A stretch of 64,000 nucleotides of DNA from Nocardioides allogilvus (GTDB lineage: Bacteria; Actinomycetota; Actinomycetes; Propionibacteriales; Nocardioidaceae). Below are positions 1 to 8,301 of the stretch, piece after piece; within the stretch, counting starts at the first letter, position 1, and every line of letters begins with the position of its first letter. Below the pieces are notes generated by a model, which worked only from the letters and a program-made list of their open reading frames with translations, did not search any database and was not told the DNA's origin. The translations under genes and the position numbers were made by a program. Location of the stretch: the NCBI RefSeq assembly GCF_003047285.1, contig NZ_PZYX01000001.1, forward strand, positions 124,001 through 188,000, read 5' to 3'.

Positions 1-1
1 C

Positions 2-112
2 CGCGCCACCCTCGACCGCGTCGTCACCGACGGTCGCCTGCTGCCGATCCGCGCGGCCAAGCTGCGCCAGGTCCTCGCCGCGGCCGAGCTGAAGGTGCCC
101 GCGCGCCGATGA
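2..112 (+). CDS. C-terminal end of a DUF2520-type (Rossmann-like) protein, partial
   Basis: The frame starting at base 2 is open and ends at a TGA (110-112) that overlaps the panC start codon, so this is the last 36 codons of an upstream gene in the same operon. The end has the pattern DGRLLPIRAAKLRQVL, which resembles from memory the C-terminus of the Rossmann/DUF2520 oxidoreductase-like proteins that often precede panC in actinobacteria. The catalytic part lies outside the window, so the family assignment is tentative. Confidence 0.5.
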   Translation, partial: RATLDRVVTDGRLLPIRAAKLRQVLAAAELKVPARR

Positions 113-1026
113 CCACGACCCCCACCCTCGCGAACACCCGCGAGGAGCTCACCGACCTGCTCGCCGACGCGCGCAAGTCGGGCCAGCGCATCGGCTTCGT
201 GCCCACGATGGGCGCGCTGCACGAGGGTCACGCGAGCCTGATGCGCGAGGCGGCCGGGCACGCCGACGTCGTCGTGGTGAGCATCTTCGTCAACCCGATG
301 CAGTTCGCGCCGACCGAGGACCTCGACCGCTACCCGCGCACCCTGCCCGAGGACCTCGGGCTCTGCGCGGCCAACGATGTCGCCGTGGTGTTCGCCCCGG
401 CCGTCGAGGAGATGTATCCCGGCGGTTTCAACCACGACAGCGTCCGTGACGGCGTCACGGTCCACCCCGGCACGCTCGCCACGATCCTCGACGGGGAGTC
501 CCGGCCCGGCCACTTCGACGGTGTCCTCACGGTCGTCGCCAAGCTCTTGGGTCTCGTCCAGCCCGACGTCGCGATCTTCGGCCAGAAGGACTACCAGCAG
601 CTCGCCCTCATCCGGGCGATGGTGCGCGACCTCTGCCTGCCCGTCGAGATCGTCGGTGCGGAGACGATGCGCGAGGCCGACGGCCTCGCGATGTCCAGCC
701 GCAACCGCTACCTCGACCCCGCGCAGCGCGCCGCGGCGACCGTCCTCAACCGTGCCCTGCGCGCGGCGCAGGAGCGGGCGGCGTACGGCGTCGCGCCGGC
801 GCGGTGGGCGGCGATGAGCGTCCTCAAGTCCGAGCCCTTGGTGGAGCTCGACTACCTCGCGCTCACCGGCGTCGACCTCGGCGAGGCGCCGGACAACGGC
901 GAGGGGCGCATCCTGGTCGCCGCGAAGGTCGGCAGCACGCGCCTGATCGACAACATGAGCATCCACGTCACGACACCGGCGGGCACCGCAGTCGCGGGCT
1001 CGACCACTGATGAAAGGAGCAGCTGA
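109..1026 (+). CDS. panC: pantothenate synthetase PanC
   Basis: Cytosolic enzyme that joins D-pantoate and beta-alanine, using ATP, to make pantothenate for coenzyme A. The 305-residue protein has the nucleotidyltransferase HIGH-type motif [10 protein letters not shown] (residues 32-41), the pantoate-site stretch FVNPMQF (60-66), GQKDYQQ near residue 158 and the KMSKS-like MSSRNRYL from residue 195. Length is slightly above the usual 280-300. The ATG overlaps the stop of the preceding gene, and the stop overlaps the start of panD, which makes the beta-alanine substrate, so the two are translationally coupled in one operon. Confidence 0.97.
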   Translation: MTTTPTLANTREELTDLLADARKSGQRIGFVPTMGALHEGHASLMREAAGHADVVVVSIFVNPMQFAPTEDLDRYPRTLPEDLGLCAANDVAVVFAPAVEEMYPGGFNHDSVRDGVTVHPGTLATILDGESRPGHFDGVLTVVAKLLGLVQPDVAIFGQKDYQQLALIRAMVRDLCLPVEIVGAETMREADGLAMSSRNRYLDPAQRAAATVLNRALRAAQERAAYGVAPARWAAMSVLKSEPLVELDYLALTGVDLGEAPDNGEGRILVAAKVGSTRLIDNMSIHVTTPAGTAVAGSTTDERSS

Positions 1027-1442
1027 TGCTGCGCACGATGATGAAGTCCAAGATCCACCGGGCCACCGTGACCCAGGCGGACCTCCACTACGTCGGTTCG
1101 GTGACCGTGGACGAGGACCTCCTCGACGCCGCCGACCTGCTCTCCGGCGAGCTCGTCCACATCGTCGACGTCACCAACGGCGCTCGGCTCGAGACCTACA
1201 CGATCGCCGGCGAGCGCGGCTCGGGCGTCATCGGCATCAACGGTGCCGCCGCCCGCCTCGTGCACCCCGGTGACACGGTCATCCTGATCGCCTACGGCCA
1301 GATGGAGACCGCGGAGGCGAAGGACTACAAGCCCGCCGTCGTCTTCGTCGACGCCGACAACAAGGTGATGGCGACCGGCTTCGACCCCGCCGAGACGTTC
1401 GGCGACCCGTCGCTGACTCGCGGCGACTTCCTCGCCCGCTAG
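1026..1442 (+). CDS. panD: aspartate 1-decarboxylase PanD precursor
   Basis: Pyruvoyl enzyme that decarboxylates L-aspartate to beta-alanine for PanC. The 138-residue proenzyme contains the self-cleavage site Gly24-Ser25 in HYVGSVTVD; cleavage turns Ser25 into the pyruvoyl cofactor. Lys9 and Tyr22 in the N-terminal segment and the [12 protein letters not shown] stretch match the family. The start overlaps the panC stop by one base. The C-terminal extension beyond about residue 115 is typical of actinobacterial PanD. Its TAG stop may double as the first bases of the nadB -10 box (see the promoter at 1440). Confidence 0.97.
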   Translation: MLRTMMKSKIHRATVTQADLHYVGSVTVDEDLLDAADLLSGELVHIVDVTNGARLETYTIAGERGSGVIGINGAAARLVHPGDTVILIAYGQMETAEAKDYKPAVVFVDADNKVMATGFDPAETFGDPSLTRGDFLAR

Positions 1443-1445
1443 CCT
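1440..1445 (+). promoter_or_regulatory. candidate -10 box of nadB (leaderless)
   Basis: TAGCCT followed by exactly 6 bases and the nadB ATG at 1452. The first three bases are the panD stop codon. This is one of about fifteen TANNNT-N6/7-start arrangements in the window, suggesting nadB can be transcribed leaderlessly from inside the pan-nad operon. No good -35 is seen. Confidence 0.35.
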
Positions 1446-1451
1446 GCGCGG

Positions 1452-3125
1452 ATGACTGCATCCTCGGCCGGGGTCCCGCAACGACTGACGGCTCCCGAGC
1501 CCGGGTGGACCACCCGCGCAGACGTCGTGGTGATCGGTTCCGGCATCGCCGGGCTGACGGCCGCGCTGCGGATCCACGCGGCCGACCGCAGCCTCAAGCT
1601 GCTGGTGGTCACCAAGGACGTCCTCAACGCCGGCTCCACCCAGTGGGCGCAGGGCGGGATCGCCGCGGCGCTCGGCCCGGGCGACACCCCCGAGGAGCAC
1701 CTCCACGACACCCTCGTCGCCGGCGCCGGGGCGTGTGACGTCGAGGCCGTCCGCGCCCTCGTGACCGAGGGGCCCGACGCCGTGCACGAGCTGATCGCGC
1801 TCGGCACCGAGTTCGACCACCACGACGGAGAGCTGTCGCTGACCCGGGAGGGCGGTCACCACCGCGACCGGATCGCGCACGCCGGTGGCGACGCGACGGG
1901 CGCCGAGATCCAGCGCGCCCTCATCGCCGCGATCGAGCGGGCCCCCGAGATCGAGGTCATCCAGCACGCGCTGGCCGTCGACCTCCTGCTCGCCGATGAC
2001 GGTGGTGTGGCCGGGGTGACCCTGCACGTCCTCGGCGAGGGCCAGCGTGACGGTGTCGGCGCGGCTCACTGCCGCGCGATCGTGCTGGCAAGCGGCGGGC
2101 TGGGCCAGGTGTTCTCGCAGTCCACCAACCCGAGCGTCTCCACCGGCGACGGCATGGCCATCGCGCTGCGTGCGGGCGCGACCCTGCGCGACCTCGAGTT
2201 CGTGCAGTTCCACCCGACGGTGATGTATCTCGGGCCCGACTCCCAGGGCCAGCAGCCGCTGATCTCCGAGGCGGTGCGTGGTGAGGGTGCCTTCCTCGTC
2301 GACTTCGAGGGCGATCGCTTCATGCAGGGCCGGCACGAGCTCGCCGACCTGGCGCCTCGTGACGTCGTCGCCAAGGCGATCACCCGCCGGATGCTGGAGA
2401 CCGACAAGCCCCACATGTGGCTCGATGCGCGCCACCTCGGTCGCGAGTTCTGGGAGAAGCGCTTCCCGACGATCCTCGCGGTCTGCCGCGAGCACGGCGT
2501 CGACCCGATCACCGAGCTGATCCCCGTGGCTCCCGCCCAGCACTACGCGTCCGGCGGGGTGGCCACCGACCTCGACGGGCGCTCCAGCGTGCCCGGGCTC
2601 TACGCCACCGGCGAGGTCGCGTGCAGCGGCGTACACGGTGCCAACCGGCTTGCCTCCAACTCGCTCTTGGAAGGCCTCGTGTTCTCGCGCCGCATCGCCC
2701 AGGTGCTGCCCGGCGAGCTGCGCGAGTGGTCGACCCCGGCCGAGGACAAGCGTGCCGACGGCCTGGTCGACTGGACGCTGCGTCCCGACCTCCAGGCCAT
2801 GATGACGACCCGTGTCGGCGTCCTGCGCACCGCCGACGGGATCACCGAGGCGATCGACTGGCTAGACGGCCGCGATGCCGGCAGCCAGGCCGTCCCCGGC
2901 GTCGACGGCTGGGAGACCACCAACCTCCACGCCATCAGCAGCGCCCTGGCCCAGGCCGCGCTCCGGCGCGAGGAGACCCGCGGCTCCCACTGGCGTGAGG
3001 ACTTCCCCGACCGCGACGACGTGGCCCAGGCCGGTCACATCGACACCCGCCTCGTCGACGGGCAGCTGGAGCAGGAGTTCCTGCCGGCCCGCTCGACCGA
3101 CCCTTCCACTGGAGCAGTCGCATGA
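1452..3125 (+). CDS. nadB: L-aspartate oxidase NadB
   Basis: FAD flavoprotein that oxidises L-aspartate to iminoaspartate, the first step of de novo NAD synthesis. The N-terminal dinucleotide-binding motif is VVIGSGIAGL (GSGIAG at residues 29-34), followed by the substrate/FAD stretch STQWAQGGIAA near residue 60, REGGHHRDRIAHAGGDATG in the middle and the conserved GVHGANRLASNSLLEGL near residue 400. Its 557 residues are normal for the family. nadA (quinolinate synthase) is not in this window, although nadC follows directly; nadA must lie elsewhere. The stop overlaps the nadC start (ATGA). Confidence 0.95.
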   Translation: MTASSAGVPQRLTAPEPGWTTRADVVVIGSGIAGLTAALRIHAADRSLKLLVVTKDVLNAGSTQWAQGGIAAALGPGDTPEEHLHDTLVAGAGACDVEAVRALVTEGPDAVHELIALGTEFDHHDGELSLTREGGHHRDRIAHAGGDATGAEIQRALIAAIERAPEIEVIQHALAVDLLLADDGGVAGVTLHVLGEGQRDGVGAAHCRAIVLASGGLGQVFSQSTNPSVSTGDGMAIALRAGATLRDLEFVQFHPTVMYLGPDSQGQQPLISEAVRGEGAFLVDFEGDRFMQGRHELADLAPRDVVAKAITRRMLETDKPHMWLDARHLGREFWEKRFPTILAVCREHGVDPITELIPVAPAQHYASGGVATDLDGRSSVPGLYATGEVACSGVHGANRLASNSLLEGLVFSRRIAQVLPGELREWSTPAEDKRADGLVDWTLRPDLQAMMTTRVGVLRTADGITEAIDWLDGRDAGSQAVPGVDGWETTNLHAISSALAQAALRREETRGSHWREDFPDRDDVAQAGHIDTRLVDGQLEQEFLPARSTDPSTGAVA

Positions 3126-4027
3126 GTTCAACGTCGTACGCCGCCCTGCCGGCCGAGCTCATCGCCGAGATCGCCGAGGCGGGACTCGACCCGGAGGCGA
3201 TCTACGCCGACATCGTCCGCGCGCTCGCGGAGGACCTGCCGGACGGCTCGGACGACACCACCAGCGCGGCCACCATCTCCGACGACGCCCGCGGCAGCGC
3301 CGACTGGGAGGCCCGCGAGCCCGGCGTCGTGGCCGGGCTGGCGATCGCCGCGATGGTCTTCCACCACGTCATGGGCGACGACGTCCAGATCGACGGCCGG
3401 GTCGCCGACGGCACGCGCGTCGCCGAGGGCGACGTCGTCATGCGGGTGGCCGGCCCGACGCGGGGGCTGCTCACGGCAGAGCGCACCGCCCTCAACTTCG
3501 CCTGCCACCTCTCCGGTGTCGCGACCGCCACCGCCCACTGGGTCGACGCGCTGGAGGGCACCACCGCCAAGGTCCTCGACACCCGCAAGACCCTGCCCGG
3601 GTGGCGCGCGCTGCAGAAGTACGCCGTCCGCTGCGGCGGCGGCGTCAACCACCGCTTCTCCCTCGCCGACATGGCGATGGTCAAGGACAACCACGTCATC
3701 GCCGCCGGGGGAGTCGTGCCCGCCCTCGAGGCCGTCCGGGCTGCCTACCCGGGCCTCCCGATCGAGGTCGAGGTGACCGACCTCGACCAGCTGCGCGAGC
3801 TCCTCGCTGCCGGCTGCGAGCGCATCCTGCTCGACAACATGTCGACCGCGATGATGGCCGAGGCGGTCGAGATCACCGCCGGGCGTGCGGTCCTGGAGGC
3901 CTCCGGGGGTCTGACGATCGAGCGGGCCCGCGAGGTCGGTGAGACCGGCGTCGACTTCATTTCCGTCGGAGCACTGACCCACTCGGTGAAGGTCTTCGAC
4001 ATCGGCATGGACCTCGTGGACGCATGA
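3122..4027 (+). CDS. nadC: nicotinate-nucleotide pyrophosphorylase NadC
   Basis: Converts quinolinate and PRPP to nicotinate mononucleotide with loss of CO2, the third step of de novo NAD synthesis. The signature DTRKTLPGWRALQKYAV begins at residue 153 and is followed by GGGVNHR, the PRPP/quinolinate-binding region; the barrel motif ILLDNM and the C-terminal EASGGL are also present. Its 301 residues are somewhat longer than the usual 280-290. Overlaps nadB and coaX by 4 bases on either side, so all three are one transcriptional unit. Confidence 0.96.
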   Translation: MSSTSYAALPAELIAEIAEAGLDPEAIYADIVRALAEDLPDGSDDTTSAATISDDARGSADWEAREPGVVAGLAIAAMVFHHVMGDDVQIDGRVADGTRVAEGDVVMRVAGPTRGLLTAERTALNFACHLSGVATATAHWVDALEGTTAKVLDTRKTLPGWRALQKYAVRCGGGVNHRFSLADMAMVKDNHVIAAGGVVPALEAVRAAYPGLPIEVEVTDLDQLRELLAAGCERILLDNMSTAMMAEAVEITAGRAVLEASGGLTIERAREVGETGVDFISVGALTHSVKVFDIGMDLVDA

Positions 4028-4797
4028 CGCTGCTCGCCGCCGACATCGGCAACGCCGACACCGTCCTGGGACTCCTCGACGGCGCGGACGTCGTCGCGCA
4101 CTGGCGGGTCTCGACCGACGAGCGACGAACGTCCGACGAGTGGGCCGTGCTCGTGCGCGGGCTGCTGGCCGACACGGGCCGCAGCATCGACGCGATCGCC
4201 GTGTGCGCGACGGTGCCCGCGGTCCTGCACGAATGGCGCGACATGCTCGCTCGCCATTTCGAGGGCATCCGCAGTGTCGTCGTGGAGCCCGGTGTGCGCA
4301 CCGGTGTGCCGGTGTTGATGGACAACCCGCGTGAAGTCGGCGCTGATCGCATCATCAATGCACTGGCCGCAGCAAGTGAATTCGGCGGCCCCGCGATCGT
4401 GGTCGATTTCGGTGGTACGGCGACGACTTTCGACGTCGTGAGTGAGTCCGGACAATATGTCGGTGGTGCGATTGCGCCCGGAATCGAGATCTCCCTCGAG
4501 GCCCTGGGCCGACGAGGCGCCCAGCTGCGCAAGGTCGAGCTCCAGCGACCTCGTTCGGTGATCGCGAAGAACACCGTCGAGGCGCTGCAGAGCGGGATGC
4601 TGTTCGGCGTCGCGGCGCAGGTCGACGGCATGGTGGCGCGGATGATCGCCGAGCTCGGGGTCGACGTGCCGGACGTCAATGTCATTTCGACCGGTCATCT
4701 CGCCCCGCTCGTGCGCGAGGAATGCTCGTGTTTCACCGCGCATTCACCCTGGCTGACCCTGCAGGGGCTCCGACTGGTCTTCGAGCGCAATTCCTGA
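4024..4797 (+). CDS. coaX: type III pantothenate kinase CoaX
   Basis: Phosphorylates pantothenate, the first committed step from the PanC product to CoA. The ASKHA-fold kinase has the phosphate-1 motif DIGNADTVLG from residue 7 (most relatives have DxGNTxT, so Ala replaces Thr) and the DFGGTATTFD motif from residue 128, followed by GGAIAPG. Length 257 matches the family. Overlaps nadC by ATGA. Third codon positions in the 3' half (about 4320-4480 and 4680-4790) contain noticeably more A/T than the neighbours. CoaX activity is predicted from motifs only. Confidence 0.9.
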   Translation: MTLLAADIGNADTVLGLLDGADVVAHWRVSTDERRTSDEWAVLVRGLLADTGRSIDAIAVCATVPAVLHEWRDMLARHFEGIRSVVVEPGVRTGVPVLMDNPREVGADRIINALAAASEFGGPAIVVDFGGTATTFDVVSESGQYVGGAIAPGIEISLEALGRRGAQLRKVELQRPRSVIAKNTVEALQSGMLFGVAAQVDGMVARMIAELGVDVPDVNVISTGHLAPLVREECSCFTAHSPWLTLQGLRLVFERNS

Positions 4798-4815
4798 TAT
4801 CCAATTCGGCGCGTA

Positions 4816-4845
4816 TTGCCTCGACAATTCAGGTATGAGTAGGGT
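4816..4845 (+). promoter_or_regulatory. lsr2 promoter
   Basis: TTGCCT (4816-4821), 18-base spacer and TAGGGT (4840-4845) fit a housekeeping-sigma promoter, leaving a leader of about 35 bases before the lsr2 GTG. The TGAGGA at 4878-4883 is a good ribosome binding site, which supports the GTG start. The same TAGGGT -10 hexamer is used ahead of clpC. Confidence 0.5.
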
Positions 4846-4886
4846 GGATCCCGCTTTCTCCTGCCCCTGTATTGAAATGAGGAATC

Positions 4887-5207
4887 GTGGCGCAAAAGGT
4901 CAACATCATTCTTGTCGATGACCTCGACGGCACCGAGGCCGACGAGACCGTGACGTTCGGTCTCGACGGCACGACCTACGAGATCGACCTCACGGACAGC
5001 AACGCCGCCGCCCTGCGCGAGGCGCTGAGCGGTTATGTCGGCCACGCCCGCAAGGTGAGCGGTAGCGCTCGTCGCGGCCGCAAGGCTGCCGGTTCGTCGT
5101 CCAACACCAAGGACGTCCGCGAGTGGGCCCGTGGCCAGGGCATGGAGGTCTCGGAGCGCGGTCGCATCTCCGCCGACATCCAGCAGGCCTACGACGCCGC
5201 ACACTGA
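4887..5207 (+). CDS. lsr2: Lsr2-type nucleoid-associated protein
   Basis: Small histone-like protein that bridges DNA, prefers AT-rich sequence and silences foreign genes; functional counterpart of H-NS. The 106-residue protein has the N-terminal oligomerisation domain (MAQKVNIILVDDLDG...) and a C-terminal DNA-binding domain with the AT-hook-like RGR at residues 91-93. A flexible, basic Ser/Gly/Arg linker (about 58-75) joins them. GTG start supported by a TGAGGA ribosome binding site. It has its own promoter and a strong terminator, so it is a single-gene unit. Confidence 0.95.
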   Translation: MAQKVNIILVDDLDGTEADETVTFGLDGTTYEIDLTDSNAAALREALSGYVGHARKVSGSARRGRKAAGSSSNTKDVREWARGQGMEVSERGRISADIQQAYDAAH

Positions 5208-5219
5208 TCCACCCTGTTC

Positions 5220-5253
5220 GCTCGCCGCGTCCCCCTCCGGGGGCGCGGCGAGC
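5220..5253 (+). terminator. terminator hairpin after lsr2
   Basis: Arms GCTCGCCGCG (5220-5229) and CGCGGCGAGC (5244-5253) pair perfectly, with a bulged T and a further CCCCC/GGGGG inner stem around a TCC loop. It starts 12 bases after the lsr2 stop codon. No U-run follows, as is common in high-GC actinobacteria. Confidence 0.75.
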
Positions 5254-5454
5254 AACATTTCACGCGGAACCCACGTGTTGACCACACGCTCACCGCGCAC
5301 GCCTGACGGCGGTCTCGTTGTCGCCGGTGGTCGTGCAGTTCCGGTGTGAGGATCGAGCACACGGCCCCGACCAGCGATGGCGGGAGCGTGTGGTTCCTCG
5401 ATCCTCGTACGGCGACGGTCGCGACCGCGACGTACGCCGACTGACCGCTCTGTT
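5254..5454 (+). other. intergenic stretch between lsr2 and clpC
   Basis: This is the main part of the only gene-free gap above 300 bases (5208-5564). I see no convincing small gene or RNA fold between the lsr2 terminator and the ClgR-type operator; short open frames here have no ribosome binding site or recognisable product. Confidence 0.4.
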
Positions 5455-5465
5455 CGCTGTCAGCG
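5455..5465 (+). promoter_or_regulatory. ClgR-type operator upstream of clpC
   Basis: CGCTGTCAGCG is an 11-base palindrome with one central base; read on the - strand it is CGCTGACAGCG, which fits the published actinobacterial ClgR consensus CGCYNANRGCG at every position. It lies about 30 bases before the predicted clpC -10 box, as expected for the activator ClgR. The match is seen in the sequence; binding is inferred. Confidence 0.65.
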
Positions 5466-5494
5466 GACGGCTCCGATCCGCCGGCGGGAACACG

Positions 5495-5500
5495 TAGGGT
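5495..5500 (+). promoter_or_regulatory. clpC promoter -10 box
   Basis: TAGGGT in the context CACGTAGGGTGGAG, nearly identical to the lsr2 -10 region. The -35 position (about 5472-5477) is poor, consistent with a promoter that needs the ClgR activator bound just upstream. Leader of about 55-60 bases to the clpC ATG. Confidence 0.45.
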
Positions 5501-5564
5501 GGAGTCGGGCGTTGAGCCCACTGTCCGCAGCGATTTCGCGGACCACAGACATTGAGGAGCGCAC

Positions 5565-8144
5565 ATGTTCGAGCGGTTCACCGACCGAGCCCGGCGAGTT
5601 GTCGTGCTGGCCCAGGAAGAGGCCCGCATGCTCTCCCACAACTACATCGGGACCGAGCACATCCTGCTCGGTCTCATCCACGAGGGCGAGGGCGTCGCAG
5701 CCAAGGCCCTCGAGTCCCTCGACATCTCCCTGGAGGCCGTGCGCGCCCAGGTCGAGGAGATCATCGGCCAGGGCCAGCAGGCCCCGTCGGGCCACATCCC
5801 GTTCACGCCGCGCGCCAAGAAGGTGCTCGAGCTGTCGCTGCGCGAGGCGCTGCAGCTCGGTCACTCCTACATCGGCACCGAGCACATCCTCCTCGGGCTG
5901 ATCCGCGAGGGCGAGGGCGTCGCCGCCCAGGTGCTGCAGAAGCTGGGCGCCGACCTCAACCGGGTGCGCCAGCAGGTCATCCAGCTGCTCTCCGGCTTCC
6001 AGGGCAAGGAGTCGGCTGCGTCCGGCGCTTCCCAGACCGGCTCCGGCGCCGAGGCACCGTCGAGCTCGCTGGTGCTCGACCAGTTCGGCCGCAACCTGAC
6101 CCAGGCCGCCCGTGAGGGCAAGCTCGACCCGGTGATCGGGCGCGAGCAGGAGATCGAGCGGGTCATGCAGATCCTCTCGCGACGCACCAAGAACAACCCG
6201 GTGCTGATCGGCGAGCCCGGCGTCGGCAAGACGACCATCGTCGAGGGCCTGGCCCAGGACATCGTCAAGGGCAACGTGCCCGAGACGCTCAAGGACAAGC
6301 ACATCTACACCCTCGACCTCGGCGCGCTCGTCGCCGGCTCGCGCTACCGCGGTGACTTCGAGGAGCGCCTGAAGAAGGTCCTCAAGGAGATCCGCACCCG
6401 CGGCGACATCGTGCTGTTCATCGACGAGATCCACACCCTCGTCGGTGCCGGCGCGGCCGAGGGCGCGATCGACGCGGCCTCGATCCTCAAGCCGATGCTG
6501 GCGCGAGGCGAGCTGCAGACGATCGGTGCGACGACCCTCGACGAATACCGCAAGTACCTCGAGAAGGACGCCGCGCTCGAGCGCCGCTTCCAGCCGATCC
6601 AGGTCGCCGAGCCGTCGATCGCCCACACGATCGAGATGCTCAAGGGCCTGCGTGACCGCTACGAAGCGCACCACCGCGTGACCATCACCGACGAGGCGCT
6701 GGTCTCCGCTGCCACCCTCGCCGACCGCTACATCTCCGACCGGTTCCTGCCGGACAAGGCGATCGACCTCATCGACGAGGCCGGCTCGCGCCTGCGCATC
6801 CGTCGGATGACCGCGCCTGCCGACCTGCGCGAGTACGACGACAAGATTGCCGACGTGCGCAAGCGCAAGGAGGCCGCGATCGACGGCCAGGACTTCGAGG
6901 CCGCCGCCCGCCTGCGCGACGAGGAGAAGCAGCTCATCGCCCGCAAGGCCGAGCGCGAGACCCAGTGGCGCTCCGGCGACATGGACGAGGTCGCCGAGGT
7001 CGACGAGGAGCTGATCGCCGAGGTGCTCGCCGTCGCGACCGGCATCCCGATCGTCAAGCTCTCCGAGGAGGAGTCCTCGCGGCTGCTCAACATGGAAGAA
7101 GAGCTGCACAAGCGCGTCATCGGCCAGGAGGAGGCCGTCAAGGCTCTCTCGCGCGCCATCCGCCGTACGCGTGCCGGCCTCAAGGACCCGAAGCGTCCCG
7201 GCGGCTCGTTCATCTTCGCCGGCCCGTCCGGTGTCGGAAAGACGTGGCTGTCCAAGACGCTCGCCGACTTCCTGTTCGGTGACGAGGACTCGCTGATCCA
7301 GCTCGACATGAGCGAGTTCAGCGAGAAGCACACGGTCTCGCGGCTCTTCGGCTCGCCTCCCGGCTACGTCGGCTACGAAGAGGGCGGCCAGCTCACCGAG
7401 AAGGTGCGCCGCAAGCCCTTCTCCGTCGTGCTCTTCGACGAGGTCGAGAAGGCCCACCCCGACATCTTCAACAGCCTGTTGCAGATCCTCGAGGAAGGTC
7501 GCCTGACCGACTCGCAGGGCCGGGTGGTCGACTTCAAGAACACCGTCATCATCATGACCACCAACCTCGGCACGCGCGACATCTCCAAGGGCCAGAACCT
7601 CGGCTTCCAGCAGTCCGGCGACGGCAGCACCTACGACCGGATGAAGACCAAGGTCGCCGAGGAGCTCAAGCAGCACTTCAAGCCCGAGTTCCTCAACCGC
7701 GTCGACGAGATCATCGTGTTCCCGCCGCTGTCGCAGGACCAGATCGTCTCGATGGTCGACAACATGATCGCGGGCGTCGAGCTCCGGCTCAAGGACCGCG
7801 ACATGCAGCTCGAGCTGACCCAGCCGGCCAAGAACCTCCTGGCCGAGCGGGGCTTCGACCCGGTGCTGGGTGCGCGTCCGCTGCGTCGGACCATCCAGCG
7901 CGAGATCGAGGACGTGATGGCGGAGAAGATGCTCTTCGGCGAGATCGGCCCCGGCCAGATCGTGCTCGTGGACATCGAGGGCGAAGGCCCGAGTGCCACC
8001 TTCACGTTCAAGGGTCAGAAGGTCTCGGCGATGCCGGACATGCCGCCCTTCGAGACCGCCGACGTCGTGGGCGACCCCGAGTCCCCGCTCGAGGGTCCCG
8101 ACGACTCCGCCGGCCCGGTCGACGTGGAGAAGTCCTCCGACTGA
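5565..8144 (+). CDS. clpC: Clp protease ATPase subunit ClpC
   Basis: AAA+ unfoldase that feeds substrates to ClpP; essential in several actinobacteria and often called ClpC1. The 859-residue protein has the double Clp-N repeat (about 1-145), AAA domain 1 with Walker A GEPGVGKT from residue 216, a UVR-type middle region around 420-455, AAA domain 2 with Walker A GPSGVGKT from residue 552, and a ClpP-docking LGF loop (NLGFQQSG) near residue 680. ATG start with AGGAG-like site (GAGGAGCGC) about 8 bases upstream. Monocistronic, with a ClgR-type operator before it and hairpins after it. Confidence 0.97.
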   Translation: MFERFTDRARRVVVLAQEEARMLSHNYIGTEHILLGLIHEGEGVAAKALESLDISLEAVRAQVEEIIGQGQQAPSGHIPFTPRAKKVLELSLREALQLGHSYIGTEHILLGLIREGEGVAAQVLQKLGADLNRVRQQVIQLLSGFQGKESAASGASQTGSGAEAPSSSLVLDQFGRNLTQAAREGKLDPVIGREQEIERVMQILSRRTKNNPVLIGEPGVGKTTIVEGLAQDIVKGNVPETLKDKHIYTLDLGALVAGSRYRGDFEERLKKVLKEIRTRGDIVLFIDEIHTLVGAGAAEGAIDAASILKPMLARGELQTIGATTLDEYRKYLEKDAALERRFQPIQVAEPSIAHTIEMLKGLRDRYEAHHRVTITDEALVSAATLADRYISDRFLPDKAIDLIDEAGSRLRIRRMTAPADLREYDDKIADVRKRKEAAIDGQDFEAAARLRDEEKQLIARKAERETQWRSGDMDEVAEVDEELIAEVLAVATGIPIVKLSEEESSRLLNMEEELHKRVIGQEEAVKALSRAIRRTRAGLKDPKRPGGSFIFAGPSGVGKTWLSKTLADFLFGDEDSLIQLDMSEFSEKHTVSRLFGSPPGYVGYEEGGQLTEKVRRKPFSVVLFDEVEKAHPDIFNSLLQILEEGRLTDSQGRVVDFKNTVIIMTTNLGTRDISKGQNLGFQQSGDGSTYDRMKTKVAEELKQHFKPEFLNRVDEIIVFPPLSQDQIVSMVDNMIAGVELRLKDRDMQLELTQPAKNLLAERGFDPVLGARPLRRTIQREIEDVMAEKMLFGEIGPGQIVLVDIEGEGPSATFTFKGQKVSAMPDMPPFETADVVGDPESPLEGPDDSAGPVDVEKSSD

Positions 8145-8159
8145 GTCATCCCGCACCAC

Positions 8160-8194
8160 CCGGAGCCCTTGGCCGACCTGGCCGGGGGCTCCGG
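8160..8194 (+). terminator. terminator hairpin after clpC
   Basis: CCGGAGCCC (8160-8168) pairs perfectly with GGGCTCCGG (8186-8194) and starts 16 bases after the clpC stop. The loop itself can pair further (GGCC/GGCC). Confidence 0.65.
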
Positions 8195-8225
8195 CGCATT
8201 TCGGGTCAGCGGCGTGCGCGGTGCC

Positions 8226-8295
8226 CCGCGTAGTTCAGTGAGAGATTGCACTGTCCGCGCCGAATCACCGCAATCTCTCACTGAACTACCGCGGG
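8226..8295. repeat. long inverted repeat between clpC and mutY
   Basis: TAGTTCAGTGAGAGATTGC (8231-8249) is the exact reverse complement of 8270-8288, separated by 20 bases. Flanking CCCGCG on the left and its complement on the right extend the stem with a single-base bulge. The arms are A/T-richer than the surroundings. It sits between convergent genes and could act as a bidirectional terminator or be a remnant of a mobile palindrome. Confidence 0.8.
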
Positions 8296-8301
8296 ATACG
8301 G

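Noticed and set aside
852..2636. 594-codon open frame on the - strand opposite panC, panD and nadB
   Set aside because: High-GC shadow frame over three well-supported genes; no recognisable domain and Arg/Gly/Asp/Val-heavy composition typical of antisense frames.
5254..5454. Small genes in the lsr2-clpC gap
   Set aside because: Short open frames exist, but without ribosome binding sites, conserved motifs or codon bias.
5460..8159. 899-codon open frame opposite clpC
   Set aside because: Mirror of the clpC coding sequence, no start signal, composition of a shadow frame.
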